The notes beneath the pieces are model-generated. The model saw nothing but the letters and a program-made list of their open reading frames with translations, made no database searches and was not told the DNA's origin. DNA of 64,000 bases from Lachnospiraceae bacterium (GTDB lineage Bacteria; Bacillota; Clostridia; Lachnospirales; Lachnospiraceae). The stretch lies in contig JAFWOE010000007.1 of NCBI GenBank assembly GCA_017509985.1, positions 1 to 64,000 of the forward strand, written 5' to 3'. Every line of letters starts with the position of its first letter. The first letter of the stretch is position 1. The translations under genes and the position numbers were made by a program. Shown piece after piece: positions 25,662 through 34,787 of the stretch.

Positions 25662-28079
25662 ATGGCAAGCTGCTGTGAATACAAGCCCGATACGGATATC
25701 GGAGCAATCGATGGAAGAATAAAAAGACTGCGTGAAGCGATGCTCGTAAAGCCGGAAGTCTGCATCGAACGTGGTTATCTCTATACAAAAGCCTATCAGG
25801 AAAATGAAGGGCAGCCTTACGTTGTAAAACGTGCCCGCGCCCAGGAAAAAGTGCTGAAGGAGATGTCCTGTATCATTTTTGATGATGAACTTATCGTTGG
25901 ACGTGCCACCAGCAAACGCCGCGGCGCCCCTCTTATCGTGGAAGTAAACAATGCATGGTATATTTCCGCTCTTGCGGATATGTCCACACGTGCATGGGAT
26001 ACTTTCCAGCAGATCTCCAAAGAGGATGAAGAAAAACTTAAAGAGTTTGTTCCCTACTGGGATGACAAGAGTGCTGCCAGGGTATGGCGCGGCCAGGTTC
26101 CTCCGAACCTTTCCGACAACTTTGATGTTACCAACGTTCCGATCAGTTCCCCGAACGACGGCCAGCACCGCTGCCACATCAGCCCGGGCGTAGACCTTGT
26201 GGTCACAAAGGGTATCGCCGGATTAAAGGCAGAAGTTCTGGAGCGTAAGGAAAGACTCCTTAAGGAAGATATCCCCGAGGACGAGAAGAACGAGAAAGCT
26301 ACCTGGCTGGACTGTGTAGTCATTACGCTGGATGCTCTGGTAGCCTATGCGAACCGTTATTCCGATCTGGCGAAGAAGATGGCGGAAGAGGAGACAGATG
26401 AGAAACGTAAGGCTGAGCTTCTTAAGATCAGTGAAGTATGCGCCTATGTTCCGGAACATCCGGCGCGGACCTTCCACGAGGCTGTTCAGTCCATGTGGTT
26501 TACCTATGTGGCCCTTATGCTGGAAGGCTGGGGCATGGGCATGAGCTTCGGCCGTATCGACCAGTATCTGCTTCCGTATTATGAAAAAGACCTTGCAGAC
26601 GGTATCATCACGCGCGATCAGGCGATCGAACTTCTCGCCTGCCTCATGATCAACATGAACGGACTCTGTAACTTCTTCGATACCAACAACGCGAAGAATG
26701 CTCCCGGTTTCCCGATGATCTCCAATATCACCATCGGCGGCGTTACCGAAAGAGGACGCTGCGCAGTCAACGAAATGTCCTACATCGTACTGGATGCCGA
26801 AGACAAAGTTCGTCTGACCAGTGAAGATATCATCATCCGTGTTGCCCGCAACACTCCGGATAAGTTCCTTCTCCGCGCATGTGAAGTAGCAAGAGACCTT
26901 CACGGAAAATTCAAGTTCATCAGCGACGATACCGCCATCCAGATGCTTCTTTCCAACGGAAAGCCCATCGAATATGCCCGTGATTACGTTGTTGTCGGAT
27001 GTACTTTCCCGACCGTAGCCCGTCATTCACTGGACCTTTCCGGTGATACCCATAACATGCCCATGATGCTGGAGCTGGCCCTGAACAACGGTGTTCACCG
27101 TAAATCCGGCCGTCAGGTCGGCCCGAAGACCGGTGATCCGCGTCAGTTCAAGAGCTACGAGGAAGTATGGAATGCTTACACGACCCAGCTGGAGGCTGTA
27201 GTCGATGCTATTTATCCATATCATATCCTTTCCCGTAAGGTTTACGGCGAATACTGCCAGTGTCCGTTCCACAGCGCACTGATGGACGGAGCAATAGAGA
27301 AATGTACGGATATCATCTGCGGCGGAACCGAATACCGTACTGACCCGATCAACGGCGGCGGCGCTATCAACGTCGGCGACTCTCTTGCAGCCATCAAGAA
27401 AGCCGTATTCGAAGATAAGCTCATCACCATGCCGGAACTGATCGATGCTCTGGATAACGACTTCGCGGGCGAAGACGGAGAAAGGATCCTTCATATCCTT
27501 GAAAAATGTCCGAAATTCGGCAACGACGATGACTATGTAGATGATATAGTCAATGATGTAGTAGTCAACTTCAGCAATATCGCAGCAAAGCAGAAACCCT
27601 ATTTCAATGCATTCCCCAACTCCTACATGGGTTATGCGACGATGAGCTTCAACTTCGGCGAGATGACCGGGGCTCTTCCGGACGGACACAGAGCCGGCGC
27701 GCCTCTTGCAGACGGCGGACTTTCACCCAGTCAGGGCAAAAACGTCAGCGGGGCTACTGCATCCATCAACTCTGTAGCAAAACTGGATCATGTAAAGCTT
27801 ACCGCCGGTTCTGTATTCAACATGCGCTTCAATCCGAGCGCTCTTGCCGGCGACAAGATCAAAAAGTTCGCAGCCCTTATCCGCTCCTACTGTGAACAGG
27901 GAGGTTTCCTGATCCAGTTCAATGTTACATCTACAGAGACCCTTCGTGACGCCATGAAGAATCCCGACAAGTACCGTGACCTGCTGATCCGTGTATCAAC
28001 ATGGAGTGCATACTTCGTTGAGCTTCCTCCGGAGCTTCAGGAAGACGTTATCGCAAGACTGGAGTTTGATCAGATCTGA
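25662..28079 (+). CDS. Glycyl-radical-enzyme-family protein with Thr at the radical-glycine site (GRE1)
   Basis: An 805-residue PFL-like/GRE-fold protein. GRE landmarks are present: GRIDQYLLPYY, the Cys loop VVVGCTFPTV with Cys447, LALNNG, and the C-terminal loop RVSTWSAYF. In known GREs this loop is RVxGYxxxF; the radical-bearing Gly is replaced here by Thr780 (codon ACA), 26th residue from the end. The active-site motif is GCTFP rather than GCVE, so the eliminase Glu is missing too. AAGGAAGAG precedes the start. A GRE activase with all its clusters follows. The reaction is unknown; a misread base is unlikely, because GRE2 shows the same change. Confidence 0.9.
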   Translation: MASCCEYKPDTDIGAIDGRIKRLREAMLVKPEVCIERGYLYTKAYQENEGQPYVVKRARAQEKVLKEMSCIIFDDELIVGRATSKRRGAPLIVEVNNAWYISALADMSTRAWDTFQQISKEDEEKLKEFVPYWDDKSAARVWRGQVPPNLSDNFDVTNVPISSPNDGQHRCHISPGVDLVVTKGIAGLKAEVLERKERLLKEDIPEDEKNEKATWLDCVVITLDALVAYANRYSDLAKKMAEEETDEKRKAELLKISEVCAYVPEHPARTFHEAVQSMWFTYVALMLEGWGMGMSFGRIDQYLLPYYEKDLADGIITRDQAIELLACLMINMNGLCNFFDTNNAKNAPGFPMISNITIGGVTERGRCAVNEMSYIVLDAEDKVRLTSEDIIIRVARNTPDKFLLRACEVARDLHGKFKFISDDTAIQMLLSNGKPIEYARDYVVVGCTFPTVARHSLDLSGDTHNMPMMLELALNNGVHRKSGRQVGPKTGDPRQFKSYEEVWNAYTTQLEAVVDAIYPYHILSRKVYGEYCQCPFHSALMDGAIEKCTDIICGGTEYRTDPINGGGAINVGDSLAAIKKAVFEDKLITMPELIDALDNDFAGEDGERILHILEKCPKFGNDDDYVDDIVNDVVVNFSNIAAKQKPYFNAFPNSYMGYATMSFNFGEMTGALPDGHRAGAPLADGGLSPSQGKNVSGATASINSVAKLDHVKLTAGSVFNMRFNPSALAGDKIKKFAALIRSYCEQGGFLIQFNVTSTETLRDAMKNPDKYRDLLIRVSTWSAYFVELPPELQEDVIARLEFDQI

Positions 28080-28103
28080 TCCTTGAGAATTGATCCTGAT
28101 GTG

Positions 28104-28141
28104 ACCCGGGCAGGAGTTTAACAGCTTCCCGCCCGGGTTTG
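28104..28141 (+). other. Hairpin between GRE1 and its activase
   Basis: An 8-bp GC-rich stem (ACCCGGGC / GCCCGGGT) with a 19-base loop is followed by TTTGCG. It could be a partial terminator that lowers activase expression relative to the abundant GRE. Confidence 0.5.
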
Positions 28142-28166
28142 CGCAAAAGAAAAGGAGATCAGAACA

Positions 28167-29087
28167 GTGGAGGAAAACAAGGTATTAATATTCAATATAG
28201 TCAGGGGTTCCCTGGTAGACGGCCATGGCATACGCACCACGGTATTCCTGAAAGGATGCCCGCTTCGCTGTATGTGGTGCTGCAACGTGGAAGGACAGCT
28301 GACATGCAACGAGATGAAGGTCACTCCGGAATACTGCAACGGCTGCGGAGCATGCCTTAAGGTGTGCCCGAAGAACGCCATTACGGTTACAAAAGAGGGA
28401 GACAAAGCAGTACTCGAACTGGACAGGAAACTGTGCGACAGCTGCGGCAAATGCACGGATGTCTGCTACCGGGAAGCCCTTCAGACTTTCGGTAAATACT
28501 ATACTGTGGACGAACTGTTCAACATTGTGAAAAAAGACGCAGCTTCTTACCGGATCTCCGGCGGAGGAGTCACCATTGCCGGCGGAGAAGCCACCATGTT
28601 TCCGGATTTTACCATGGCACTGATCAAAAAATGCCAGGAAGAATATATACATACAGCAATCGATACCTGCGGATACACCGTAAATGAGAAGAGCCTGGAG
28701 TGCCTGAAGGAGGCGGATCTTCTTCTTTACGATGTAAAGCACATGGATTCCGATATGCATGAAAAGATCACGGGAGTGAGAAATGAAAAGATTCTGGAGA
28801 ACTTAAGGCTCCTGAACGACATGCGGAAGGATATCATCATAAGAATGCCGCTGATCCCCGGATACAACGATTCGCCGGAGAATTTAAAAGCGACTGCGGA
28901 ATTCCTTTCCGGACTGAAATCGGTGGAACGTCTGGATCTGATCGGTTATCACAACTACAGCCAGAAGAAATACCAGCAGCTGGGCCGTAAATATCTTATG
29001 ACGATTCCCGCGGCAGAAGAGCCTTATGTCAGGGAGATCAAGAGTTTCTTCGACCAGTACGGTCTTAACGTGCAGGTCGGAGGCTGA
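28167..29087 (+). CDS. Glycyl-radical enzyme activating enzyme (radical SAM)
   Basis: A 306-residue GRE activase. The radical SAM cluster motif CPLRCMWC has Cys31, Cys35 and Cys38. The ferredoxin-like insert carries two 4Fe-4S motifs: Cys57/60/63/67 and Cys90/93/96/100. GGGVTIAGGEAT corresponds to the SAM-binding GGEP motif, with Ala for Pro. Activases normally abstract a hydrogen from the glycine alpha-carbon of their partner; here both local partners have Thr there. The start has AAAGGAG upstream. No other activase lies in the window, so it may serve both GRE proteins. Confidence 0.93.
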   Translation: MEENKVLIFNIVRGSLVDGHGIRTTVFLKGCPLRCMWCCNVEGQLTCNEMKVTPEYCNGCGACLKVCPKNAITVTKEGDKAVLELDRKLCDSCGKCTDVCYREALQTFGKYYTVDELFNIVKKDAASYRISGGGVTIAGGEATMFPDFTMALIKKCQEEYIHTAIDTCGYTVNEKSLECLKEADLLLYDVKHMDSDMHEKITGVRNEKILENLRLLNDMRKDIIIRMPLIPGYNDSPENLKATAEFLSGLKSVERLDLIGYHNYSQKKYQQLGRKYLMTIPAAEEPYVREIKSFFDQYGLNVQVGG

Positions 29088-29110
29088 TTCGCTAAGAAAG
29101 GAGATAAGCA

Positions 29111-30373
29111 GTGTTTGCATTTGTTAATGCCAATGTGATCGACGGCACCGGCGCAGCGCTCAGAAAGCATCAGCGCGTGCTTGTGGACAAAGACCGCATC
29201 CTCGCAGTGGGGAGCCGGATCGGTATCCCCGAGGGTACCAGAATCATCGATATCGACGGTAAATACCTTATGCCCGGACTGTGGGAAGGGCATGCGCATC
29301 TGGGCGGAGTTCCAAGAGGAGGCCTGGAGGACAAAGAAGAGTCCCGGAACTTTAAAGATATGCGCAATGTGTGCCTGGAACACGGTATCACCACCGTCCG
29401 CAGCTTTGGCGATTACCAGAAAGACACCCTGGAACTTCGGGATCAGATCGACCGCGGTGAGGTCAGGGGACCGAAGCTTTACTGTTCCGGCAGAACATTC
29501 GTGCGCAGGGAAAGCCATCCTGTCTGCACAGGCTGGGCAGGCAAGGAAAAGATCATGAACAACTGCGGATATATTCCGGATACGCCGGAAGAAGCCCGTG
29601 ACATGGTCCGCGAAGGTGCAGACGAAGGCTTGGATTTCTATAAGATCATCGTTTCCAACGGCCATATTTCCATCTACCCCAAAGTGGTTCCCACTATCAA
29701 GAGTGAGATCGTTGCAGCAATCGTCGACGAAGCGCATAAACTGGGCAAGATCGTTGCCTGCCACGTGGATACGCTGGAGCAGGCGCAGATGGTCGTAGAC
29801 TGCGGCGCGGACGAAGTGCATCATCTGATCGCGGAAGGCAGCAAAAAATATGAGCTTCCGGAATATGAGAAACTCTTTCGGGATATGTGCCGTCAGAATA
29901 CCTGGCTGGTGCCCACCATCGCTATCGGTTACCAGAACGATCAGAGCCGTATTTCCAAAGGTGCTCCCAACGGCGGAGACGATAAAGCCCCCGTGTTCAG
30001 GATGGCGTATGAGTATGGCGTAAGATTTGCCGAGGGCTGCGATGCGGGTATCGCTGTAATGACCTGGGGCATCTGTACTCATGACGAGATCATAAAAATG
30101 GTAGAAACCGTAGGTATGACTCCTTTGGAGGCGATCCGCTGCGCCACATCCGCCAGCGCGGCCACCATGGGAAAAGAAAACGAAAGCGGCGTTATTAAAG
30201 CCGGTGCCGCTGCCGATATCCTGATTTTGGACAAGGATCCCTCAGTTGATATTCGCAACATCACTTCCATCAATCGTGTCTTAAAAGGAGGCATCACAGT
30301 TGCAGGAGAAGACGCGGAATGGACTGAAGAATATACACCCTGCCACGACTGGCCGAACTATGTTATCTGGTAA
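29111..30373 (+). CDS. Imidazolonepropionase-type amidohydrolase
   Basis: A 420-residue amidohydrolase-superfamily protein. HAH (His61, His63) ends the first barrel strand after the N-terminal beta-sandwich; later metal ligands fall in ACHVDT, EVHHLIAEG and CDAGIAV. The C-terminal GAAADILILDKDP closes the sandwich domain. The start is GTG with AAGGAGAT upstream. It follows the activase by 23 bp and precedes an aldo/keto reductase by 16 bp, so it is part of the GRE1 operon. The substrate is probably a lactam or amide, unproven. Confidence 0.88.
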   Translation: MFAFVNANVIDGTGAALRKHQRVLVDKDRILAVGSRIGIPEGTRIIDIDGKYLMPGLWEGHAHLGGVPRGGLEDKEESRNFKDMRNVCLEHGITTVRSFGDYQKDTLELRDQIDRGEVRGPKLYCSGRTFVRRESHPVCTGWAGKEKIMNNCGYIPDTPEEARDMVREGADEGLDFYKIIVSNGHISIYPKVVPTIKSEIVAAIVDEAHKLGKIVACHVDTLEQAQMVVDCGADEVHHLIAEGSKKYELPEYEKLFRDMCRQNTWLVPTIAIGYQNDQSRISKGAPNGGDDKAPVFRMAYEYGVRFAEGCDAGIAVMTWGICTHDEIIKMVETVGMTPLEAIRCATSASAATMGKENESGVIKAGAAADILILDKDPSVDIRNITSINRVLKGGITVAGEDAEWTEEYTPCHDWPNYVIW

Positions 30374-30389
30374 AGAAAGGAAGAATAAC

Positions 30390-31292
30390 ATGGGAAATAC
30401 ATTTCCAACCATTAAACTGAACGATGGAACGGATTTTCCCGTCATGGGTTTCGGCGTTGCCGGACTGAACAAGGGAGAGATCCTCATCAATGCAGTAAAC
30501 CAGACCCTCGAGGAAGGCTACCGCTTTTTTGATACCGCACCCTTCTACGGCAACGAGATGGAGATCGGAGAAGCTCTCCGGGGAAGCGGATATAAAAGAG
30601 AAGACTATTTCTTAAGCGGCAAACTGCCCAACGACTGCCACGCCTACAATGACGCCATCAACGCATTCCATAAGACCAGAGAGCTTATGGGCATGGATTA
30701 TCTGGATATGTACCTGATCCATCATCCCATGCCTATGTACGGCAAGTATCTGGAAGCCTGGAAAGCGCTGGAAGATCTGCATGAGCAGGGCTACATCCGC
30801 GTGATCGGTCTTTCAAACTTTAAGGAGAGCCATATCGACAACGTGCTGGCCCACTGCAATATCGCTCCGGCCACCAACGAACTGGAGTGCAATCCCTATT
30901 TCACCATCGAAGGGCTTCGCAGACACTGTCAGGAGAAGGGAATCCGCGTAATTACCTGGTTCCCGCTGGGCGGACCGTTAAATCCGCCGCCGCCGATTCC
31001 GCCCCGTCCGGAGAACTTCATCCAGATGCTGAAGGACGAAACTCTGAATGCGATCGGCGAAAAATACGGAAAGACTTCCGCACAGATCGCCCTTCGCTGG
31101 GCCGTGGATTCCGGTATGACACCGGTGCCAAAGTCCGGCAACCCGAAGCGCATTCATGAGAACGCGGACATCTTTGACTTTGAGCTCACTGCCGAAGATC
31201 TGGCCCGGATCGATGCTCTGAACATGGACCGCCGCCTGGGACCGGATCCCGAGTACTACGATGAACTCAGCCCCGTGGCGATGGATGTGTAA
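30390..31292 (+). CDS. Aldo/keto reductase (first)
   Basis: A 300-residue AKR with the complete catalytic tetrad Asp48, Tyr53 (DTAPFYGNE), Lys78 (SGKLPN) and His111 (LIHHP). It should reduce a carbonyl with NAD(P)H in the cytoplasm. I start at MGNTFPTIKL, preceded by AAAGGAAG; the frame is open further upstream but overlaps the amidohydrolase. It is the last gene before a strong terminator, closing the GRE1 operon. Confidence 0.92.
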   Translation: MGNTFPTIKLNDGTDFPVMGFGVAGLNKGEILINAVNQTLEEGYRFFDTAPFYGNEMEIGEALRGSGYKREDYFLSGKLPNDCHAYNDAINAFHKTRELMGMDYLDMYLIHHPMPMYGKYLEAWKALEDLHEQGYIRVIGLSNFKESHIDNVLAHCNIAPATNELECNPYFTIEGLRRHCQEKGIRVITWFPLGGPLNPPPPIPPRPENFIQMLKDETLNAIGEKYGKTSAQIALRWAVDSGMTPVPKSGNPKRIHENADIFDFELTAEDLARIDALNMDRRLGPDPEYYDELSPVAMDV

Positions 31293-31318
31293 TAAAACTT
31301 ACTTTTGATGCAATACAG

Positions 31319-31350
31319 CCGGTCCCGCCAGCATAAGGCGGGACCGGTTT
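31319..31350 (+). terminator. Terminator of the GRE1 operon
   Basis: An 11-bp stem (CCGGTCCCGCC / GGCGGGACCGG) is followed by TTT. Confidence 0.85.
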
Positions 31351-31373
31351 ACTATTGATTCGGGAGTGAATGA

Positions 31374-32318
31374 ATGGAACAGTTTCATGTCGTTCTGACC
31401 CAGATCGGGATCTTTCTGATCCTTATTATTCTGGGAATAATCGTAACAAAGTTAAAAATACTGGATGAACATTCGCTGCACGGGGTCTCGAAGTTTGTCG
31501 TTAATGTTTCCCTTCCCGCTTTTGTCTTTACGAATGCCGTGGAGACAATTACAAAGGAACGCCTGATGGACAGCCTTTTTGTCATACCGCTGGAGATCCT
31601 GATCTACGCCCTGATGTTTGTGACCATATTTATTCTCGAGAAGGTTTTCAGACTGAAGGGAAACAGGCAGAGAGTATATCGGGCATCGTTCCTTTTCGGA
31701 AATCTGGGCTTTATGGGGATCCCGCTTCTGGCGGTGATCTACCCGGAAACAGGCATCCTCTACGTATCCATTTTTACGGTCGTGGACATGGTGATCCTCT
31801 GGACATACGGAGTGACGCTTACCTGGCCTGTGACGGAAGAAAAAAAACCTTTCTCGTTAAAAGGTTTAAAGAATCTCATATCCGCTCCGGTCATCGCGAT
31901 GATCCTGTCGGCAGTATTCGTGATCTGCGGGTGGAAGCTTCCGGGCGTGCTTTCGTCCACCCTTTCTTCGGTAGGCTCTACCAGCATGCCGCTGGCGCTG
32001 ATCTACATAGGAGGAGCATTGTACGGATCGGATTTCCGTTCGATGCTGAAGCGCCCCGAACTCTATGCCGGCATTGCGGTAAAAATGGCAGCGCTGCCCC
32101 TGGCTGTCTTTGTGATCCTGCGGGCCATCGGCTCCGGCAGTGAGATCGCAGGAATGTTTGCCATCGCCGTATCGCTGCCGGGAATCGAACTCATTCCCAT
32201 GATGGCAAAAGCAAACGGATCCAACGGGGAATATGCCCTTGGGGCGATCATGCTTTCCACCATCGCGTCCCTGGCAACCATACCCCTGGTTTCTCTGGGC
32301 ATCAGTCTTTTACAGTAA
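31374..32318 (+). CDS. AEC-family transporter
   Basis: A 314-residue membrane protein of the auxin-efflux-carrier family with about 10 TM segments. FVVNVSLPAFVFTN and FLFGNLGFMGIPLL are the duplicated broken-helix motifs of the two halves. Bacterial relatives carry malate, malonate or other organic acids. It starts just after the GRE1-operon terminator and is followed after 44 bp by the alcohol dehydrogenase. Substrate unknown. Confidence 0.88.
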   Translation: MEQFHVVLTQIGIFLILIILGIIVTKLKILDEHSLHGVSKFVVNVSLPAFVFTNAVETITKERLMDSLFVIPLEILIYALMFVTIFILEKVFRLKGNRQRVYRASFLFGNLGFMGIPLLAVIYPETGILYVSIFTVVDMVILWTYGVTLTWPVTEEKKPFSLKGLKNLISAPVIAMILSAVFVICGWKLPGVLSSTLSSVGSTSMPLALIYIGGALYGSDFRSMLKRPELYAGIAVKMAALPLAVFVILRAIGSGSEIAGMFAIAVSLPGIELIPMMAKANGSNGEYALGAIMLSTIASLATIPLVSLGISLLQ

Positions 32319-32362
32319 ATAGCGAATAAATCAATCGTTTTGATCAGACAGGAGGAATAAAG

Positions 32363-33388
32363 ATGAAAGCTGCGGTTTCGACAGGGATAAGAAGTATTCA
32401 GATAAAAGAGATGGAAACACCGGTTCCCGGGAAAAATGAGGCACTGATCCGGGTGGATTACTGCGGAATATGCGGCAGTGACCTGCATGGTTTTCTGTGC
32501 GGAGATCCTTTTGCTCCTTTTCCGCACGTTTTCGGGCATGAAGGGTCCGGAACGATCGCCGCGATCAATGGTGAAAGCGAAGACTTTGCCGTTGGAGACC
32601 GTGTGGTATTTGAAACAACGAAAAGGTGCGGCAAATGCAAAGCCTGCCGCGAAAACCGTATCGGAGACTGTTCGGATATTAAACTGATCGGGGGCCATCT
32701 GCCCGGCGCCTTCGCGGAGTATGTGGCCATTCCGCTGGAACTGCTGTATCATGTTCCGGAAAACATAAGCCAGAAGACCGCGGCGCTTTGCGAACCCTAT
32801 ACAATATCTGCCCGGGGCTGCGCAAAAGCCGAAGTCGGGGCCGGAGACAGGGTCCTGATCCTGGGAGCGGGAACGATTGCCCTTTGCGCTGTTGACGTAG
32901 TAAAAGCAAGAGGAGCAAAAGCATTTATTGCGGCAAGAAATCCCATCCGGCTGGAGCGTGCCCGCAGGTTTGAGCCGGACGGAATCATCGATACAGCATC
33001 GGAAGATCTGCGGCAGCGTATCGACGAACTAACCGGAGGCGACGGCTGCAGCGTTATTCTGGAATGCACCGGCGCGAAAAATATCATCGAAGAAACCTAT
33101 GAACTGGCTGTCCGAGCCACAAGAATCGTGATGATCGGAATGTGTCCGGAAGATGTTTCGGTGTCACATTTTAATGTGATCAACAAAGAACTTAAAGTGT
33201 TCGGAACACAGAATTCCTACGGACAGTTTCCATGGGTACTGGAAAAAATGGAACAGGGACTGTTTCATGAGGAAGAGCTGTTATCGGATGTATATGAATA
33301 CACAGAGGCGCAGGAAGCCTTTGAATTCGCTGTCAGCAATGCCGGAAAATGCGGAAAGGTGATGCTGCGGTTCAATCCGGATGCCTGA
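32363..33388 (+). CDS. Zinc-dependent medium-chain alcohol dehydrogenase
   Basis: A 341-residue MDR dehydrogenase. The catalytic-zinc Cys lies in CGICGSDLHG, GHEGSG supplies the His-Glu pair, the structural zinc motif is CGKCKACRENRIGDC, and the Rossmann domain starts at GAGTIALCAVDVV. The sequence resembles sorbitol/threonine-dehydrogenase-like members that oxidise polyols or short alcohols. GGAGG precedes the ATG. It probably shares a transcript with the AEC carrier, and is convergent with the MATE gene. Confidence 0.9.
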   Translation: MKAAVSTGIRSIQIKEMETPVPGKNEALIRVDYCGICGSDLHGFLCGDPFAPFPHVFGHEGSGTIAAINGESEDFAVGDRVVFETTKRCGKCKACRENRIGDCSDIKLIGGHLPGAFAEYVAIPLELLYHVPENISQKTAALCEPYTISARGCAKAEVGAGDRVLILGAGTIALCAVDVVKARGAKAFIAARNPIRLERARRFEPDGIIDTASEDLRQRIDELTGGDGCSVILECTGAKNIIEETYELAVRATRIVMIGMCPEDVSVSHFNVINKELKVFGTQNSYGQFPWVLEKMEQGLFHEEELLSDVYEYTEAQEAFEFAVSNAGKCGKVMLRFNPDA

Positions 33389-33440
33389 CGGGCATCACGG
33401 GATCCTTCACGCCGTATGAATGAAGAAAATTCAGAGACTA

Positions 33441-34787
33441 TTATACCTTTACCCGGCTTTTCTTCCATTTGCCGCTAAGCAGAAAGTAAAGGCTGATGGA
33501 GAGCCCGAGAAGGGGCGAGAGGGCGTAGGCCAGGGCAATGCCGTTGAACCCCAGGAAGGTACAGATGCTTAAAAGATATGCGGCAGCATAGCGGATCCCG
33601 AAAGCGGAGAATAAAGAGCAGCACATTGTTACCAGGGTATAGCCGGCTCCGGTGAGCACGCCGAACATGCAGAACATGATGACTTCATCAAAGAAACAGA
33701 TGGAATACCATCCCAGGAAGGGAATACCCAGGGCCGCAACGCCTGCGCTGTCCGTAAAGAGCCGGTAGATCTTATCCGGCATGGTGTGGCAGAGAATGAA
33801 CATGGTGCCGGAAAGCGTGAGGGCCAGCAGCATTCCTGTTATCATTCCTTTTATGATCCGCTTATAGTGGCCGCCCGGAAGATTCTGGGCGGTAAAGGTC
33901 ATAAGGGCGCTCATGAAGGAAGTACCGGCCAGGAGACCAAAGTTTCCTACTTTCAGAGTGACTCCGGCAGCCGCCGCGGCGTCCACTCCGTAGGTATTGA
34001 TCAGAGCGGTGATAAACAGGAAAGAGATGGTCGTGCAGGTGAACTGAAGCGACTGGGGAAGACCGATCCGGAGAACGGTTCCAAGCTTTTCACGATCGAT
34101 ACGAAAAGAAGACGGCCTGAAATCAAAAAGATCCGTCTTCTTTTTGATATAAAGTGCAGCTAGGATACAGCTGGTAAGCTGGCTCAATACAGTGGCCGCA
34201 GCTGCACCGACGCTGTTCCAGTGCAGCACGGCCACGAAAAGCAGGTCCAGAAGAAAGTTTTCTGCCGTGGAGATGACCACAAAGATCATCGGCATAAAGG
34301 ATTCGCCGACGCCCCGCAGGGCAGCGCTCATCACATTATACGAGTAAATGAATACGGTTCCGCCCATGCAGATCATCAGATAGCGGGCGGTCTCCTCCAT
34401 GCTTTCGGGAGGGGTATTCAAAGCGTCAAGCAGCGGATGCAGGAAGATGCCGGCAGCCGCCGTAAGGGCCAGGGCCATCAGCAGGATAAAACTCAGGAAA
34501 GAACCGATCACCCGTTTGATCTCGGCGGTTTTCCCCGCGCCGTAAAGCTGTCCGATATAAACCGTACATCCGTTGGCCAGGCCCATACAGATCAGAAGCA
34601 CCATATTGGTGACCTGACCGCCGTTGTTGACCGCAGCCATGCCGACAGGATCCGTAAAATGACCCACAATTGCCAGATCCACCAGGTTGTATAAGGCCTG
34701 CAGGAGGTTGACAAAAAAGATCGGCAGCGTAAATACTACAAGTTTTTTTACAACACTTCCGTTTGTGAGGTCGTGCGTTCTGCTCAT
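33441..34787 (-). CDS. MATE-family efflux transporter
   Basis: A 448-residue, 12-TM MATE carrier. The N-terminal LTNGSVVKKLVVFTLPIFFVNLLQALYN and repeated IGLPQSLQF-type motif in the second half are characteristic. MATE proteins exchange Na+ or H+ for organic cations. Its ATG overlaps the stop of the aldo/keto reductase (ATGA), so it is translationally coupled as third gene of the GRE2 operon. Exporting a product or toxic by-product of that operon is plausible. Confidence 0.92.
   Translation of the reverse strand: MSRTHDLTNGSVVKKLVVFTLPIFFVNLLQALYNLVDLAIVGHFTDPVGMAAVNNGGQVTNMVLLICMGLANGCTVYIGQLYGAGKTAEIKRVIGSFLSFILLMALALTAAAGIFLHPLLDALNTPPESMEETARYLMICMGGTVFIYSYNVMSAALRGVGESFMPMIFVVISTAENFLLDLLFVAVLHWNSVGAAAATVLSQLTSCILAALYIKKKTDLFDFRPSSFRIDREKLGTVLRIGLPQSLQFTCTTISFLFITALINTYGVDAAAAAGVTLKVGNFGLLAGTSFMSALMTFTAQNLPGGHYKRIIKGMITGMLLALTLSGTMFILCHTMPDKIYRLFTDSAGVAALGIPFLGWYSICFFDEVIMFCMFGVLTGAGYTLVTMCCSLFSAFGIRYAAAYLLSICTFLGFNGIALAYALSPLLGLSISLYFLLSGKWKKSRVKV

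Noticed and set aside
27990..28016. Sequencing error as the cause of Thr in the GRE1 loop
   Set aside because: Gly to Thr needs two base changes here, the frame and neighbouring residues are intact, and GRE2 has Thr at the same column.
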